A DNA stretch of 64,000 nt from Bacteroidota bacterium (GTDB lineage: Bacteria; Bacteroidota; Bacteroidia; UKL13-3). The stretch spans positions 478,395 to 542,394 of the forward strand of contig JAZKBU010000005.1 in the NCBI GenBank assembly GCA_040388375.1. Direction: 5' to 3'. Below the pieces are notes generated by a model. The model was not told where the DNA came from. It did not search any database and saw only the letters and a list, made by a program, of their open reading frames with translations. Both the position numbers and the translations under genes were made by a program. This document shows positions 27,208-36,583 of this stretch, piece after piece; the stretch's first letter is position 1, and each line of letters begins with the position of its first letter.

Positions 27208-28065
27208 ATGCAAAACCAAATACCTGCAAGCGAATTAATTTTAAATGATGATAACTCCATTTATCATTTACATTTATTACCTACCGACATAGCTGAAACC
27301 ATTGTTTTTGTGGGCGATCAGGAACGTGTACCGGAGGTGAGCAAATATTTTGACCGTATTGAAATACAAAAAGCCAAACGCGAATTTGTAACACATACCG
27401 GTTTTATTGGTACTAAACGTATTTCAGTAATCAGCACGGGTATTGGTACTGATAATATTGATATTGTAATGAATGAGCTGGATGCTTTGGTGAATATTGA
27501 TTTACAAACCAGAACTATTAAACCCAATCATACCGCTTTAAAAATTATTCGCATTGGTACTTCCGGAGCATTACAGGCCAGCATTCCTATCGATTCTGTT
27601 TTGGTCAGCGAACAAGCCATTGGATTGGATAGTTTGCTGCATTTTTATGAAAGGGAAACTAACCTTGAAATGGAAGCGTCTATTAAACAACAGTTGGGTT
27701 TTGAGTTTGTGAATCCTTACCTCGTTAATGGAGATACGGATTTAATCAATCAGGTAGGTGCTGATTATTTAAAAGGAATTACAGCCACCTGTTGCGGGTT
27801 TTATGCGCCTCAGGGTCGGTTTTTAAAAGCCAAAGGAGTTAGCAATGCATTAATCAATAAATTAAGTACCATCAAAGTAGGTAACAATGCTGTTACTAAT
27901 TTTGAAATGGAAACGGCCGGTATTTATGGTATGGCGCAGGTATTGGGCCACCTGGCAGTTTCTGTTAATTGTATTTTAGCCAATAGAATTACCAACGAGT
28001 TCAGTACCAATCCGGCTAAAATAGTGGATGATACTATTCAGGCAATTTTAGAAAAGCTGGCCTAA
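27208..28065 (+). CDS. Nucleoside phosphorylase, uridine phosphorylase-like
   Basis: This 285-residue PNP/UDP-family protein shows IVFVGDQERVPEV near residue 32, SVISTGIGTDNIDIVMNEL near 76 and the catalytic NFEMETAGIYGMA near 231. Substrate preference (uridine or another nucleoside) is by resemblance only. I start at ATG 27208, because the upstream TTG at 27193 adds only five residues. It begins a plus-strand run of small genes up to the GNAT acetyltransferase. Confidence 0.85.
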   Translation: MQNQIPASELILNDDNSIYHLHLLPTDIAETIVFVGDQERVPEVSKYFDRIEIQKAKREFVTHTGFIGTKRISVISTGIGTDNIDIVMNELDALVNIDLQTRTIKPNHTALKIIRIGTSGALQASIPIDSVLVSEQAIGLDSLLHFYERETNLEMEASIKQQLGFEFVNPYLVNGDTDLINQVGADYLKGITATCCGFYAPQGRFLKAKGVSNALINKLSTIKVGNNAVTNFEMETAGIYGMAQVLGHLAVSVNCILANRITNEFSTNPAKIVDDTIQAILEKLA

Positions 28066-28067
28066 AT

Positions 28068-28463
28068 ATGCGTTTGTATTTTGGTATTGGGTTATTGGTA
28101 GTATACCTGATGAATAAGGTGAATGCGCAAACCATTGTATGGAACAATGTTTCTATACAATGTACCGATGTAAACATTTATTCAAAATACCCGGCTTTGT
28201 TTACCTGGGATAGCCTGGCGTTTACACGTTATGAGCCTAAATCGAACAGCATTATTACCTTTAAGTACTGTAACCAGACCAAGCACGATTCGTGCAAATG
28301 GATAGGCAGGAGAAAGGATTTATATATTGAGGCTAATTATGTGACCGATTTTGATTGTGTATTGATTGACCCGGTAATTGACAATACAGAAATCATAAAT
28401 TCGATGCTGATGTATATGGAGTTAAAAAATTACCTTGCCCAGCAAAAATTAAAGAAGAAATGA
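28068..28463 (+). CDS. Small exported protein of unknown function
   Basis: I do not recognise this 131-residue protein. It has a signal peptide (about 1-20, ending VNAQ) and a mature part with five cysteines (CTDV, YCNQTKHDSC, DFDCV), consistent with disulfides in the periplasm. Its C-terminus is basic (LAQQKLKKK). The last four bases overlap the next gene (ATGA), so the two are probably translated together. Confidence 0.6.
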   Translation: MRLYFGIGLLVVYLMNKVNAQTIVWNNVSIQCTDVNIYSKYPALFTWDSLAFTRYEPKSNSIITFKYCNQTKHDSCKWIGRRKDLYIEANYVTDFDCVLIDPVIDNTEIINSMLMYMELKNYLAQQKLKKK

Positions 28464-28864
28464 AAGTAATAAGCTTATTTATTTTGTTTGGTTTAATGGC
28501 TTGTTCAAATAACAACGATGAACAAATAAAAAAGGAACTGGCTATAAAATTAAAAGATTGTAATAAGGTAATTATTCAGGCTTTTCAAAACAGGGACACT
28601 TTTAACACTTTTACACAAGATAAATCAACCATTATTACATTTAAAGAGTTAATGAATGGCAGGCAGGATAAAAAATTAGGATGTACCCCTAAAGGGCAAC
28701 TTATTTTTATGCAAAATGATTCTATTTTACTTGCAGCTACTACCAGTTCTAACTGTACACAGTATCATTTAAATGGCCAAACCTACCAAACACGTATGAC
28801 TTTACGTGCGGGTTTGTTAATAGAAGAAGTGACAGAACGATTAATTAAAGAAAGAAAAAAGTAA
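28460..28864 (+). CDS. Small lipoprotein of unknown function
   Basis: This 134-residue protein has a lipoprotein signal with lipobox MACSNN (Cys near 15). No further domain is recognisable. It contains three more cysteines (DCNK, GCTP, NCTQ). It overlaps the preceding small exported gene by four bases and lies one base before the ArsC-like gene, so it is in an operon with both. Confidence 0.6.
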   Translation: MKVISLFILFGLMACSNNNDEQIKKELAIKLKDCNKVIIQAFQNRDTFNTFTQDKSTIITFKELMNGRQDKKLGCTPKGQLIFMQNDSILLAATTSSNCTQYHLNGQTYQTRMTLRAGLLIEEVTERLIKERKK

Positions 28865-28865
28865 G

Positions 28866-29210
28866 ATGATAATATACGGTATAAAAAATTGCGATACGAT
28901 GAAAAAAGCCTTTACCTGGTTAAACGATAAAGGTATTGCGTACGATTTTTTCGATTATAAAAAGCAGCAAATAACAAAAGCCGATTTTGACACCTGGTTA
29001 AAAGCCTATCCGATAGAAACGATTGTGAATACTAAAGGTACAACGTATAAAAATTTAAGCGATACCGATAAAAGCAAAGCGTTAAATCCAGCAACTGCTT
29101 TTGACATAATAAGCCAAAATCAATCAATTATAAAACGACCTGTTATCAATAACCATAACCAAATAACAGTGGGTTTTGATAATAGTAAATGGGAACAATT
29201 ATTTAAGTAA
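28866..29210 (+). CDS. ArsC/Spx/YffB family thioredoxin-fold protein
   Basis: This 114-residue protein has the family start IYGIKNCDTMKKAFTWL with the conserved Cys at about residue 8 (NCDTM). Further family features are IVNTKGTTYKNL and a C-terminal KRPVI followed by VGF. Relatives are glutathione-dependent arsenate reductases or Spx-like regulators; no ars operon is present, so YffB-like redox activity is more likely. The murF-alr ATG follows almost immediately (29212). Confidence 0.8.
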   Translation: MIIYGIKNCDTMKKAFTWLNDKGIAYDFFDYKKQQITKADFDTWLKAYPIETIVNTKGTTYKNLSDTDKSKALNPATAFDIISQNQSIIKRPVINNHNQITVGFDNSKWEQLFK

Positions 29211-29211
29211 T

Positions 29212-31692
29212 ATGGATACCTATCATATTAATAATATTGCTTCGGCCTGTAATGGGGAGTGGTTGCAAATGGTTAATAACATTGCACCTATTGAGCATTT
29301 GGTTATTGATACCCGTAAAATAGTATTTGCCAATACCAGTTTGTTTTTTGCTTTGCATACCAATAAAAATGACGGACACAATTATATAAAGACAGCGTAC
29401 GAAGCTGGTATCAGGAATTTTGTGGTAAGCACTGCTATTGATGTTAAACCATTGGTACATGCCAATATTATTAAAGTAGCAGATACCTTAAAAGCATTGC
29501 AACAATTGGCTACTTTACACAGAAGTCAGTTTGTATTACCGGTAACAGCTATTACAGGTAGCAATGGAAAAACCATTATAAAAGACTGGTTGTTTCAGTT
29601 ACTCAGGCTTCAGTTAACTATATGCAAAAGCCCTAAAAGTTATAACTCGCAGGTAGGAGTGCCATTGAGTGTATGGCAATTGAATGCGCAACATGAATTG
29701 GCTTTGTTTGAGGCCGGTATTTCGGAGCGTAATGAAATGCAATTGTTAGCCAATATTATTCATCCTACACTGGGTATATTTAACAATTTAGGTAATGCAC
29801 ATAGCGAAGGATTTTCGGATGAAACCGAAAAACTAAAAGAGAAATTATTGTTGTTTCAGCATGTAAAAAACCTTGTTTTTTCATGTAATCAAACAGCTAT
29901 TAACAGCCATTTATTTGATTTTGTAAAGCAGCATCATATCAAGGCTTTCTCTTGGTCGAGTAACAAACAAGCTGAAGCCTATTACCAATTTACTACTGAT
30001 ACTGTTGGTAAGCACACACAAATAGTTTGCGAAGCAAAAAACATAACAGTACAAATACCTTTTACTGATGAAGCCAGTATTTGGAATGCCTGTACCTGCC
30101 TGGCCTATTTACTCATGTTGGATGAGTTAAAATTATTTACACTCGATTTACCGTCAGTGCTCAATAAATTTAGTGAATTGCAAGCGGTTGAAATGCGTTT
30201 GCAATTGAAGGAAGCCAATAACAATTGTATAGTTATTAACGATAGTTATAACAACGATTTAGATTCGCTTAAAATTGCGCTGCACTTTTTACAGTATCAA
30301 GGCAATGGCTTGCAAAAAACACTTATACTATCAGATATATACCAAAGTGGTTTTGCCAATGAAACTTTGTGCAAATTAGTTGCAGAGTTAATTGAAGCCA
30401 ATGGTATTAGTAAGTTTATAGCCATTGGTGATGTGTTTTATCAATACCAGCATTTGTTTCCAAACCAATCCTTGTTTTATGTTACTACGCAGCAGTTCAT
30501 GGAGTCGTTTAGTACACTGAATTTTGAAAACGAAATTATTTTGCTAAAAGGAGCAAGGCAGTTTGAGTTTGAAAAAATAAATGCTTTGTTGGAAAAACGG
30601 GTACATGAAACTGTTTTTGAAATAAACTTGAATGCACTCACCAATAACTTTAATGCTTATAGAAAGTTGTTGGGTAATAAAGTAAAAATAATGGCTATGG
30701 TTAAAGCCTTTAGTTATGGAACAGGTAGTTACGAAATAGCCAAAACATTGGTGTTTAATCAAGTTGATTATTTGGCAGTAGCCTATGCCGATGAAGGTGT
30801 AGTATTACGCAAGGCAGGCATACACACACCTATTATGGTTATGAATCCGGAAAAATCGAGTATGGATTTATTACTAAAATATAATTTGGAACCGGCCATT
30901 TATAATATAGCTATTTTACAAGAACTAATAAATGCTGCCAACGGGCAGGAGGTGGGTATACACATAGAGTTAGACAGTGGCATGAAACGTTTGGGTTTTG
31001 ATGCCAATCAAATAGCCGGATTATTACTCATTTTAAGCAACAATAAAAACATACAGGTAAAAAGTGTAATGTCTCATTTGGCAGCCAGTGAAGCTGTGGA
31101 GCACGATACTTTCACCTTACAGCAAATTGATAAGTTTGATACATTATCAAAGCAAATAGTTGATCATTTTCCTTATGCTATTTTACGCCATTGTTTAAAC
31201 AGTGCGGGCATTGTACGTTTCAAAAAAGCACAGTTTGATATGGTGCGTTTGGGTGTTGGGTTGTATGGTATTGATCCTGCTTTGGAAATACAAAATCAAC
31301 TGCAGCAAATAGGCACTTTAAAAACAGTTATATCGCAAATTCGCCACATTGAGCCAAGCGAAAGCATTGGTTATGGTAGGAAAGGAGTAGTTACCAAACC
31401 ATCGCGTATTGCTATTGTTGCTATTGGTTATGCCGATGGTTTGGACAGGAAGCTAAGCAATGGGGTTGGTTACATGCTAGTAAATAATAAACAGGCTCCT
31501 ATTATTGGAAATATATGTATGGATATGACCATGATTGATGTAACTGAAATTGACTGTCAGGAAGGTGATGAAGCTATTGTTTTTGGAGCTAATCCTACCA
31601 TTACGCAAGTGGCAGAAAAGCTGCAAACCATTCCTTACGAAATATTAACTTCCATTTCGCAACGTGTTAAACGTGTGTATTATGCTGAATAA
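29212..31692 (+). CDS. murF-alr: Bifunctional MurF ligase / alanine racemase
   Basis: This 826-residue fusion is characteristic of Bacteroidota. The N-terminal half is MurF: AITGSNGKTIIKDWL (about 115-129), the ATP loop, then GNAHSEGFSDETE and INDSYNNDLDSL. It adds D-Ala-D-Ala to UDP-MurNAc-tripeptide. The C-terminal half (from about 460) is PLP alanine racemase: AMVKAFSYGTGSYE carries the Schiff-base Lys, and GVGLYGIDP and GNICMDMTMID are also present. Together they supply D-alanine and attach its dipeptide. I reject the longer start at 29176, which lies inside the ArsC-like gene. The reading frame is intact across the junction. Confidence 0.95.
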   Translation: MDTYHINNIASACNGEWLQMVNNIAPIEHLVIDTRKIVFANTSLFFALHTNKNDGHNYIKTAYEAGIRNFVVSTAIDVKPLVHANIIKVADTLKALQQLATLHRSQFVLPVTAITGSNGKTIIKDWLFQLLRLQLTICKSPKSYNSQVGVPLSVWQLNAQHELALFEAGISERNEMQLLANIIHPTLGIFNNLGNAHSEGFSDETEKLKEKLLLFQHVKNLVFSCNQTAINSHLFDFVKQHHIKAFSWSSNKQAEAYYQFTTDTVGKHTQIVCEAKNITVQIPFTDEASIWNACTCLAYLLMLDELKLFTLDLPSVLNKFSELQAVEMRLQLKEANNNCIVINDSYNNDLDSLKIALHFLQYQGNGLQKTLILSDIYQSGFANETLCKLVAELIEANGISKFIAIGDVFYQYQHLFPNQSLFYVTTQQFMESFSTLNFENEIILLKGARQFEFEKINALLEKRVHETVFEINLNALTNNFNAYRKLLGNKVKIMAMVKAFSYGTGSYEIAKTLVFNQVDYLAVAYADEGVVLRKAGIHTPIMVMNPEKSSMDLLLKYNLEPAIYNIAILQELINAANGQEVGIHIELDSGMKRLGFDANQIAGLLLILSNNKNIQVKSVMSHLAASEAVEHDTFTLQQIDKFDTLSKQIVDHFPYAILRHCLNSAGIVRFKKAQFDMVRLGVGLYGIDPALEIQNQLQQIGTLKTVISQIRHIEPSESIGYGRKGVVTKPSRIAIVAIGYADGLDRKLSNGVGYMLVNNKQAPIIGNICMDMTMIDVTEIDCQEGDEAIVFGANPTITQVAEKLQTIPYEILTSISQRVKRVYYAE

Positions 31693-31701
31693 ATAAAGCG
31701 T

Positions 31702-32073
31702 ATGAATTTACCTGTAATTACTACCCATAATATTGCCGAACTTTTTAATAAGGAGGAAATAGTATTGGATACGATTAAGCAAATTCAAAAAGATTTTGAT
31801 ATGCATGGCATTGAATTACATTTTACGGGTGAGGTAGCCGATGCATACAGGCAAATGATGGAACAGTTAACGCCTCAGTTAACACGCTTGCTTGCATCAG
31901 AAAGAAGCAAGTTGCAATCGGTTTTATACCGGGTTGATTTATCGGAAAGAAGTTTGCAAAAAGCCATTCAAAATACACCCGATAAAACATTACCCGAGGT
32001 AATGGCACACGAAATTATAGTGCGCGAACTGAAAAAAGTTTTAACCCGACATTATTTTAAAAGTCTGGAATAA
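31702..32073 (+). CDS. Conserved hypothetical protein
   Basis: I do not recognise this 123-residue protein. It is soluble and predicted to be mostly helical, with basic heptad-like stretches (LLASERSKLQSVLYRVDL; HEIIVRELKKVLTRHYF). The start region is MNLPVITTHNIAEL. It follows murF-alr by nine bases and precedes the GNAT gene, so it may be translated with them. No domain can be named. Confidence 0.5.
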   Translation: MNLPVITTHNIAELFNKEEIVLDTIKQIQKDFDMHGIELHFTGEVADAYRQMMEQLTPQLTRLLASERSKLQSVLYRVDLSERSLQKAIQNTPDKTLPEVMAHEIIVRELKKVLTRHYFKSLE

Positions 32074-32102
32074 GATTTATTTTGTTTAAATAATACTTTA
32101 CA

Positions 32103-32510
32103 ATGGATAGCATTACAATAACTACTGATACCGAAAAGCTTGACATAACCTTTATCCATCATTTTATCTCCAATACGTATTGGGCTAAAGGCCGAACGGT
32201 AGCCGAAGTGAAAACGTGTATAGAAAACTCCTTTAACTTTGGTATTTATCTAAACAATCAACAAATTGGTTATGCCCGTGTGGTTACCGATTATGTGGCT
32301 TTTGCGTATTTGATGGATGTATTTATAACAGAAGAGCACAGAAACAAAGGTTATTCAAGCCGTTTAATGGATTTTATACTCCAGCATGAAGCACTTGAAA
32401 AAGTAAAAGTATGGCGCTTAGCTACCACCGATGCTCATTTTCTGTACGAAAAATTTGGTTTTAAACCATTAAAAAGCCCAGAGAAAATGATGGAGCGGAT
32501 TAATTCATAA
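32103..32510 (+). CDS. GNAT family N-acetyltransferase
   Basis: This 135-residue acetyltransferase has the acetyl-CoA motif A as EEHRNKGYSSRLM near residues 79-91 and motif B as ATTDAHFLYEKFGFKPL near 102-118. The substrate is unknown. It is 29 bases after the small hypothetical gene. A short non-coding gap (about 87 bases) separates it from the M13 peptidase. Confidence 0.85.
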   Translation: MDSITITTDTEKLDITFIHHFISNTYWAKGRTVAEVKTCIENSFNFGIYLNNQQIGYARVVTDYVAFAYLMDVFITEEHRNKGYSSRLMDFILQHEALEKVKVWRLATTDAHFLYEKFGFKPLKSPEKMMERINS

Positions 32511-32596
32511 ACATATATTTCCACTTAAAATATTTATGGTACTTAATTAGGCGTAAGTTTTTATTTTCGCCCTAGTTAACCATTTAAACAAACGCA

Positions 32597-34630
32597 ATGA
32601 AACTTAAACATTACTTACTATTGACTACGTCAGTATGTGCTTTTGGTGCACATGCACAACATAAAAACTCCAAGTCCGTTATTGATAAAAAATCGATGGA
32701 TTTAAATACTAAACCAAACGATAATTTTTACCAATATGCCAATGGTGCCTGGTTAAAAAACAACCCGGTTCCAAGTACGGAAAGTCGTTGGGGAAACTTT
32801 AACATAGTGGCCGAAAGAAACAACGAGGTATTGCGTAATATTTTGGAAGGCTTGGCTAAAACAAACCAGAAGCCGGGCTCTATTGAAGATAAAATAGCCA
32901 CCTTTTATAAACTGTATGTTGATACCAATAAACGCAAACAAGATGGAGCAAAACCTGTAGATAGTTATTTTGAACAAATCAACAATATTAAAAACAGCAA
33001 CGATTTATTTAAAGTATTGGCTTCTTTTCACCGCAAAGGTATTTCTGGATTTTTTAGGTTTGGTGTTGGACAAGATGCTAAAAATAGCCAAGTATATATT
33101 CCTTATTTATCGCAAGGTGGATTAGGTTTACCTGATAAAGATTTTTACTTTAAAACGGATGAAAAATCGGTAAAAATACGGGAGGAGTACAAAACATATA
33201 TCAGCAAAATGTTTGGCATTTATGGGTACAGTAGCTTAATACAAAGAAACAATGCGGAGTTAATTCTTAAAATGGAAACAGACTTAGCACAAGGTGCTAT
33301 GAGTCGTTTGGAAAGACGCGACCCTGATAAGCAATACAATAAATATACTGTTGGCGATTTTTTTAGTAAGCTTAATAATTTGCCTATTAAAAACTATATA
33401 GCCAATACAGGTGTTGGCGAATTTGAAGAATTTATAGTAGGCCAGCCCGCTTATTTTATCAACTGGAATAAGTTAATGGATACTTACTCTATTGAGAACT
33501 GGAAAACATTATTAACATGGTCGTTAATTAACAATACCAGTAGTTTGTTAAGCCCTGAATTAGAGCAAGCCCAGTTTGGCTTTTATGCAACCGTGTTAAA
33601 CGGAACCAAAGAACAAAAACCATTATGGAAAAAAGCCATTGCTGCCTGTAATGGTGGCGTAGGCGAAATGTTAGGCCAGCTGTTTGTAAAAGAAACATTT
33701 AGTAGTAATGCCAAAGTACAGGTAAACACAATGGTTTCTAATATTTCAGATGCCTTTAAAGAACGCGTTAAAAATTTAGCATGGATGAGTGCGCCAACCA
33801 AAGATAAAGCTTACGAAAAGTTAGCCAGCATTTCACGTAAATTCGGATACCCTGATAAATGGACTGATTACAAAGATTTAAAAATAACCAATAGCAGCTA
33901 TTTTGAAAATGTATTGGCATCAAACGAGTTTGATTACAATGATATGATTACTAAATTAGGTAAACCTGTTGATAGAAATGAGTGGGGCATGTTACCACAA
34001 ACAGTAAATGCTTATTACAATCCAATAAACAATGAAATAGTTTTTCCTGCTGCTATATTACAAGCTCCTTTCTTTGATGAGCATGCTGATGCTGCTTTAA
34101 ATTACGGTGCTATTGGTGCAGTAATCGGTCATGAAATAACACATGGTTTTGACGACCAGGGAAGCAAGTACGATGCAAAAGGAAACTTAAACAGTTGGTG
34201 GACTGCAGAGGATAGAACCAAGTTTGAGGAAAGAACCAATGTATTGGTTGAGCAATTCAATAAATTTAAAATGGGCGATAGCTTATATGTAAACGGTAAA
34301 CTAACTTTAGGCGAAAACATTGCCGATTTAGGTGGTTTAAGCATAGCCTACGATGCCTTTAAATTGTTTTTAAAACAGAATCCAAAAGAAAACGTAGTTA
34401 AGGATGGTTATACACCAGAGCAACGTTTCTTTATTGGCTTTGCCCAATTATGGAAAAACAATGCACGCCCTGAGGCTATCCGCCAGTTAATATTGACCGA
34501 TACACATTCACCGGGAGAGTACAGAGTAAAGGGTCCGTTGAGCAATATGCCAAGTTTTTACGAAGCATTTGATGTACATGAGAACAACGGCATGTTCATT
34601 AATAAACCGGAAAGAGCAGATATCTGGTAA
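32597..34630 (+). CDS. pepO: M13 (neprilysin/PepO) family zinc metallopeptidase
   Basis: This 677-residue exported endopeptidase has a signal peptide (about 1-21, ending AHAQ). N-terminal M13 sequence DNFYQYANGAWLKNNPVP starts near residue 41. The zinc site is HEITHGFDDQGSKYD near 512-526, with the third ligand in GENIADLGGLSIAYD near 573-587. The C-terminus ends RADIW, close to the conserved family ending. No lipobox is visible. It degrades peptides in the periplasm or outside; the gene symbol is by family. Confidence 0.93.
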   Translation: MKLKHYLLLTTSVCAFGAHAQHKNSKSVIDKKSMDLNTKPNDNFYQYANGAWLKNNPVPSTESRWGNFNIVAERNNEVLRNILEGLAKTNQKPGSIEDKIATFYKLYVDTNKRKQDGAKPVDSYFEQINNIKNSNDLFKVLASFHRKGISGFFRFGVGQDAKNSQVYIPYLSQGGLGLPDKDFYFKTDEKSVKIREEYKTYISKMFGIYGYSSLIQRNNAELILKMETDLAQGAMSRLERRDPDKQYNKYTVGDFFSKLNNLPIKNYIANTGVGEFEEFIVGQPAYFINWNKLMDTYSIENWKTLLTWSLINNTSSLLSPELEQAQFGFYATVLNGTKEQKPLWKKAIAACNGGVGEMLGQLFVKETFSSNAKVQVNTMVSNISDAFKERVKNLAWMSAPTKDKAYEKLASISRKFGYPDKWTDYKDLKITNSSYFENVLASNEFDYNDMITKLGKPVDRNEWGMLPQTVNAYYNPINNEIVFPAAILQAPFFDEHADAALNYGAIGAVIGHEITHGFDDQGSKYDAKGNLNSWWTAEDRTKFEERTNVLVEQFNKFKMGDSLYVNGKLTLGENIADLGGLSIAYDAFKLFLKQNPKENVVKDGYTPEQRFFIGFAQLWKNNARPEAIRQLILTDTHSPGEYRVKGPLSNMPSFYEAFDVHENNGMFINKPERADIW

Positions 34631-34675
34631 ATAAAATATTGAGTATTAGCAGGGAAACATTAAATTGTTTTCCTG

Positions 34676-35437
34676 CTAATCTTCATAATCGCTGGCATTA
34701 AATGCAGCATCGGTTTTGCTTGAGGTAGCTACCAGTTGTAAAATGTCGTTTAATTCCTTCTCCGTAAAATCCCTCCACTCACCAACGCTTAAATTTTTCA
34801 GGCTAATATTCATAATACGTACCCGTTTCAGCTTTTTTACTTCGTAGCCTAAATAACTGCACATACGCCTTATTTGTCTGTTAAGTCCTTGTGTCAATAT
34901 TATTTTAAAAACATAATTACTTATAATTTCAACCGTACATTTTTTAGTAATAGTACCCAGCATAGGTATACCATTACTCATTTTCTCTACAAAGTTTTTA
35001 GTAAGCGGTTTATCAACGGTAACTATGTATTCCTTTTCATGGTTATTACCCGCCCTTAGTATTTTATTTACAATATTGCCATCGTTGGTTAAAAAAATCA
35101 ACCCTTCGCTTTCCTTGTCAAGTCTGCCAATAGGGAACATACGTTTAGGATGATTGATATATTTAATAATATTGTTTTTAACATTTAACTCTGTTGTACA
35201 TATAATGCCAACAGGCTTGTTAAAGGCAATGTAAATATCGTTGTTAATGGTTTTTATTTTTTCACCATCCACTTTAACTATATCGCCATCGTTTACCCTG
35301 TTTCCTAACTTGGCTACTTTGTTATTAATAGTAACACGTCCATCCACTATAAATTTCTCCGCTTCGCGCCTTGAACACATGCCGCTGTCGCTGATAAATT
35401 TATTTACGTTTATACCACTTTGGTTTTTACTATCCAT
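34676..35437 (-). CDS. Pseudouridine synthase, RluF/RsuA type
   Basis: This 253-residue RNA-modifying enzyme has an N-terminal S4 domain ([25 protein letters not shown]) and the catalytic motif [18 protein letters not shown] (about 96-113) with the nucleophilic Asp. It also has [17 protein letters not shown] near 180-196. It resembles 23S rRNA pseudouridine 2604 synthase (RluF); the target is not certain. It is divergent from the DUF4476 gene. Confidence 0.9.
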   Translation of the reverse strand: MDSKNQSGINVNKFISDSGMCSRREAEKFIVDGRVTINNKVAKLGNRVNDGDIVKVDGEKIKTINNDIYIAFNKPVGIICTTELNVKNNIIKYINHPKRMFPIGRLDKESEGLIFLTNDGNIVNKILRAGNNHEKEYIVTVDKPLTKNFVEKMSNGIPMLGTITKKCTVEIISNYVFKIILTQGLNRQIRRMCSYLGYEVKKLKRVRIMNISLKNLSVGEWRDFTEKELNDILQLVATSSKTDAAFNASDYED

Positions 35438-35557
35438 ATTGTTTCAAAGTGCCAAAACTACCAAATATTAACAAAAAAGTAATCTTTTAAAAAGTATTTT
35501 TTAAAATGCTTTTGATTGGTTTATTTGCATACCAGTAACTCAAATAACAATACTAGT

Positions 35558-36550
35558 ATGAAAAAATTACTATTCGCTTTAACATTATTACTGTCTGGTC
35601 AAATCTGGGCACAATCAAACCTGACCGTATTTGCCGAAGAAGGAGAAAAATTCATTATTTTTTTAAATGGCGTACAACAAAATAAATCAGCACAAGCCAA
35701 CGTACACGTAGAAAATATAAACGACAATGTACAAAAACTACGTTTGGTTTTTGAAGATAAAAGTCTTGCACCTATAACCCAAAATTTATATTACGAACCC
35801 CATAAAGAATATACCTGTGTAGTGGTTCAGAAAAAGAAAAATCAGGTAAAAAGAATTGATGGGAAAAATACACCAGCAGTATATGTTATCCGTTTGCAGG
35901 ATGTAAAAGACATAGACCCTAATGCAGTTAAGAAAACGGATAAAATAGTTTTACCTGATAATATAAATAGCAATGATATAAACACCAACGAAATGGTAAC
36001 AGATAAGACAACCATTACCACTACAACTATTACTCCGGCTAACAAAGGAGAAAACGTGAATGTAAATGTAGGTGCAAATGGTGTTGGCATTAATATGAAC
36101 ATTACAGGTACAGAAGGTGAAAGAGTAAGCAATACATCAACTACTACCACAACCACTACTACACGTAGTACAAGTAACAACCAGGTGGCTCACGTAGATC
36201 ACCAAAAACATAAAGCGAAACCGGCAACTCCTGTATGTGCACCCATGAGCCCAACTACAATGGGAAGTGTGTTAGACCAAATAAAAAAACAAAGTTTTGA
36301 AGACAATAAGCTAAACGTTATAAAACAGGTTTTAGCCAGTAACTGTATAAGTGCTGCACAAGTAAAACAGTTAATGGGAGAATTTAAGTTTGATGAAAAT
36401 AAATTGAAAGTAGCTAAAATGTGTTATGAAAAAACGACTGATAAAAACAATTACTTTACTTTAAACGATGCCTTTTCATTTAGTTCAACAGCAGATGAAT
36501 TAAACACATTTTTACAAAGCAAAGGTGCCGTAATAGATAGCGGAGAATAA
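35558..36550 (+). CDS. DUF4476 domain protein with low-complexity linker
   Basis: This 330-residue exported protein (ATG at 35558) has a signal peptide (about 1-19, ending IWAQ). The N-terminal domain (20-135) is beta-rich. The middle (about 150-225) is a Thr/Asn/Val-rich repeat region with runs such as TTTTTTTT. The C-terminal domain (from about 235: TMGSVLDQIKKQSFEDNKL) is DUF4476, found in Bacteroidota surface proteins. It is followed 33 bases later by the CsgG-like lipoprotein. A longer start at 35516 adds 14 unconserved residues. Confidence 0.75.
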   Translation: MKKLLFALTLLLSGQIWAQSNLTVFAEEGEKFIIFLNGVQQNKSAQANVHVENINDNVQKLRLVFEDKSLAPITQNLYYEPHKEYTCVVVQKKKNQVKRIDGKNTPAVYVIRLQDVKDIDPNAVKKTDKIVLPDNINSNDINTNEMVTDKTTITTTTITPANKGENVNVNVGANGVGINMNITGTEGERVSNTSTTTTTTTTRSTSNNQVAHVDHQKHKAKPATPVCAPMSPTTMGSVLDQIKKQSFEDNKLNVIKQVLASNCISAAQVKQLMGEFKFDENKLKVAKMCYEKTTDKNNYFTLNDAFSFSSTADELNTFLQSKGAVIDSGE

Positions 36551-36583
36551 TACTTACGCTCTTTAATTATTTACAAATACGGG

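Noticed and set aside
29176-29211. Fusion or overlap of the ArsC-like protein with MurF
   Set aside because: The extra residues come from reading into the previous gene; the ATG at 29212 is the natural start, one base after the preceding stop.
35842-36180. 112-residue Val-rich frame on the minus strand
   Set aside because: It is the complement of the Thr-rich low-complexity segment of the DUF4476 protein.
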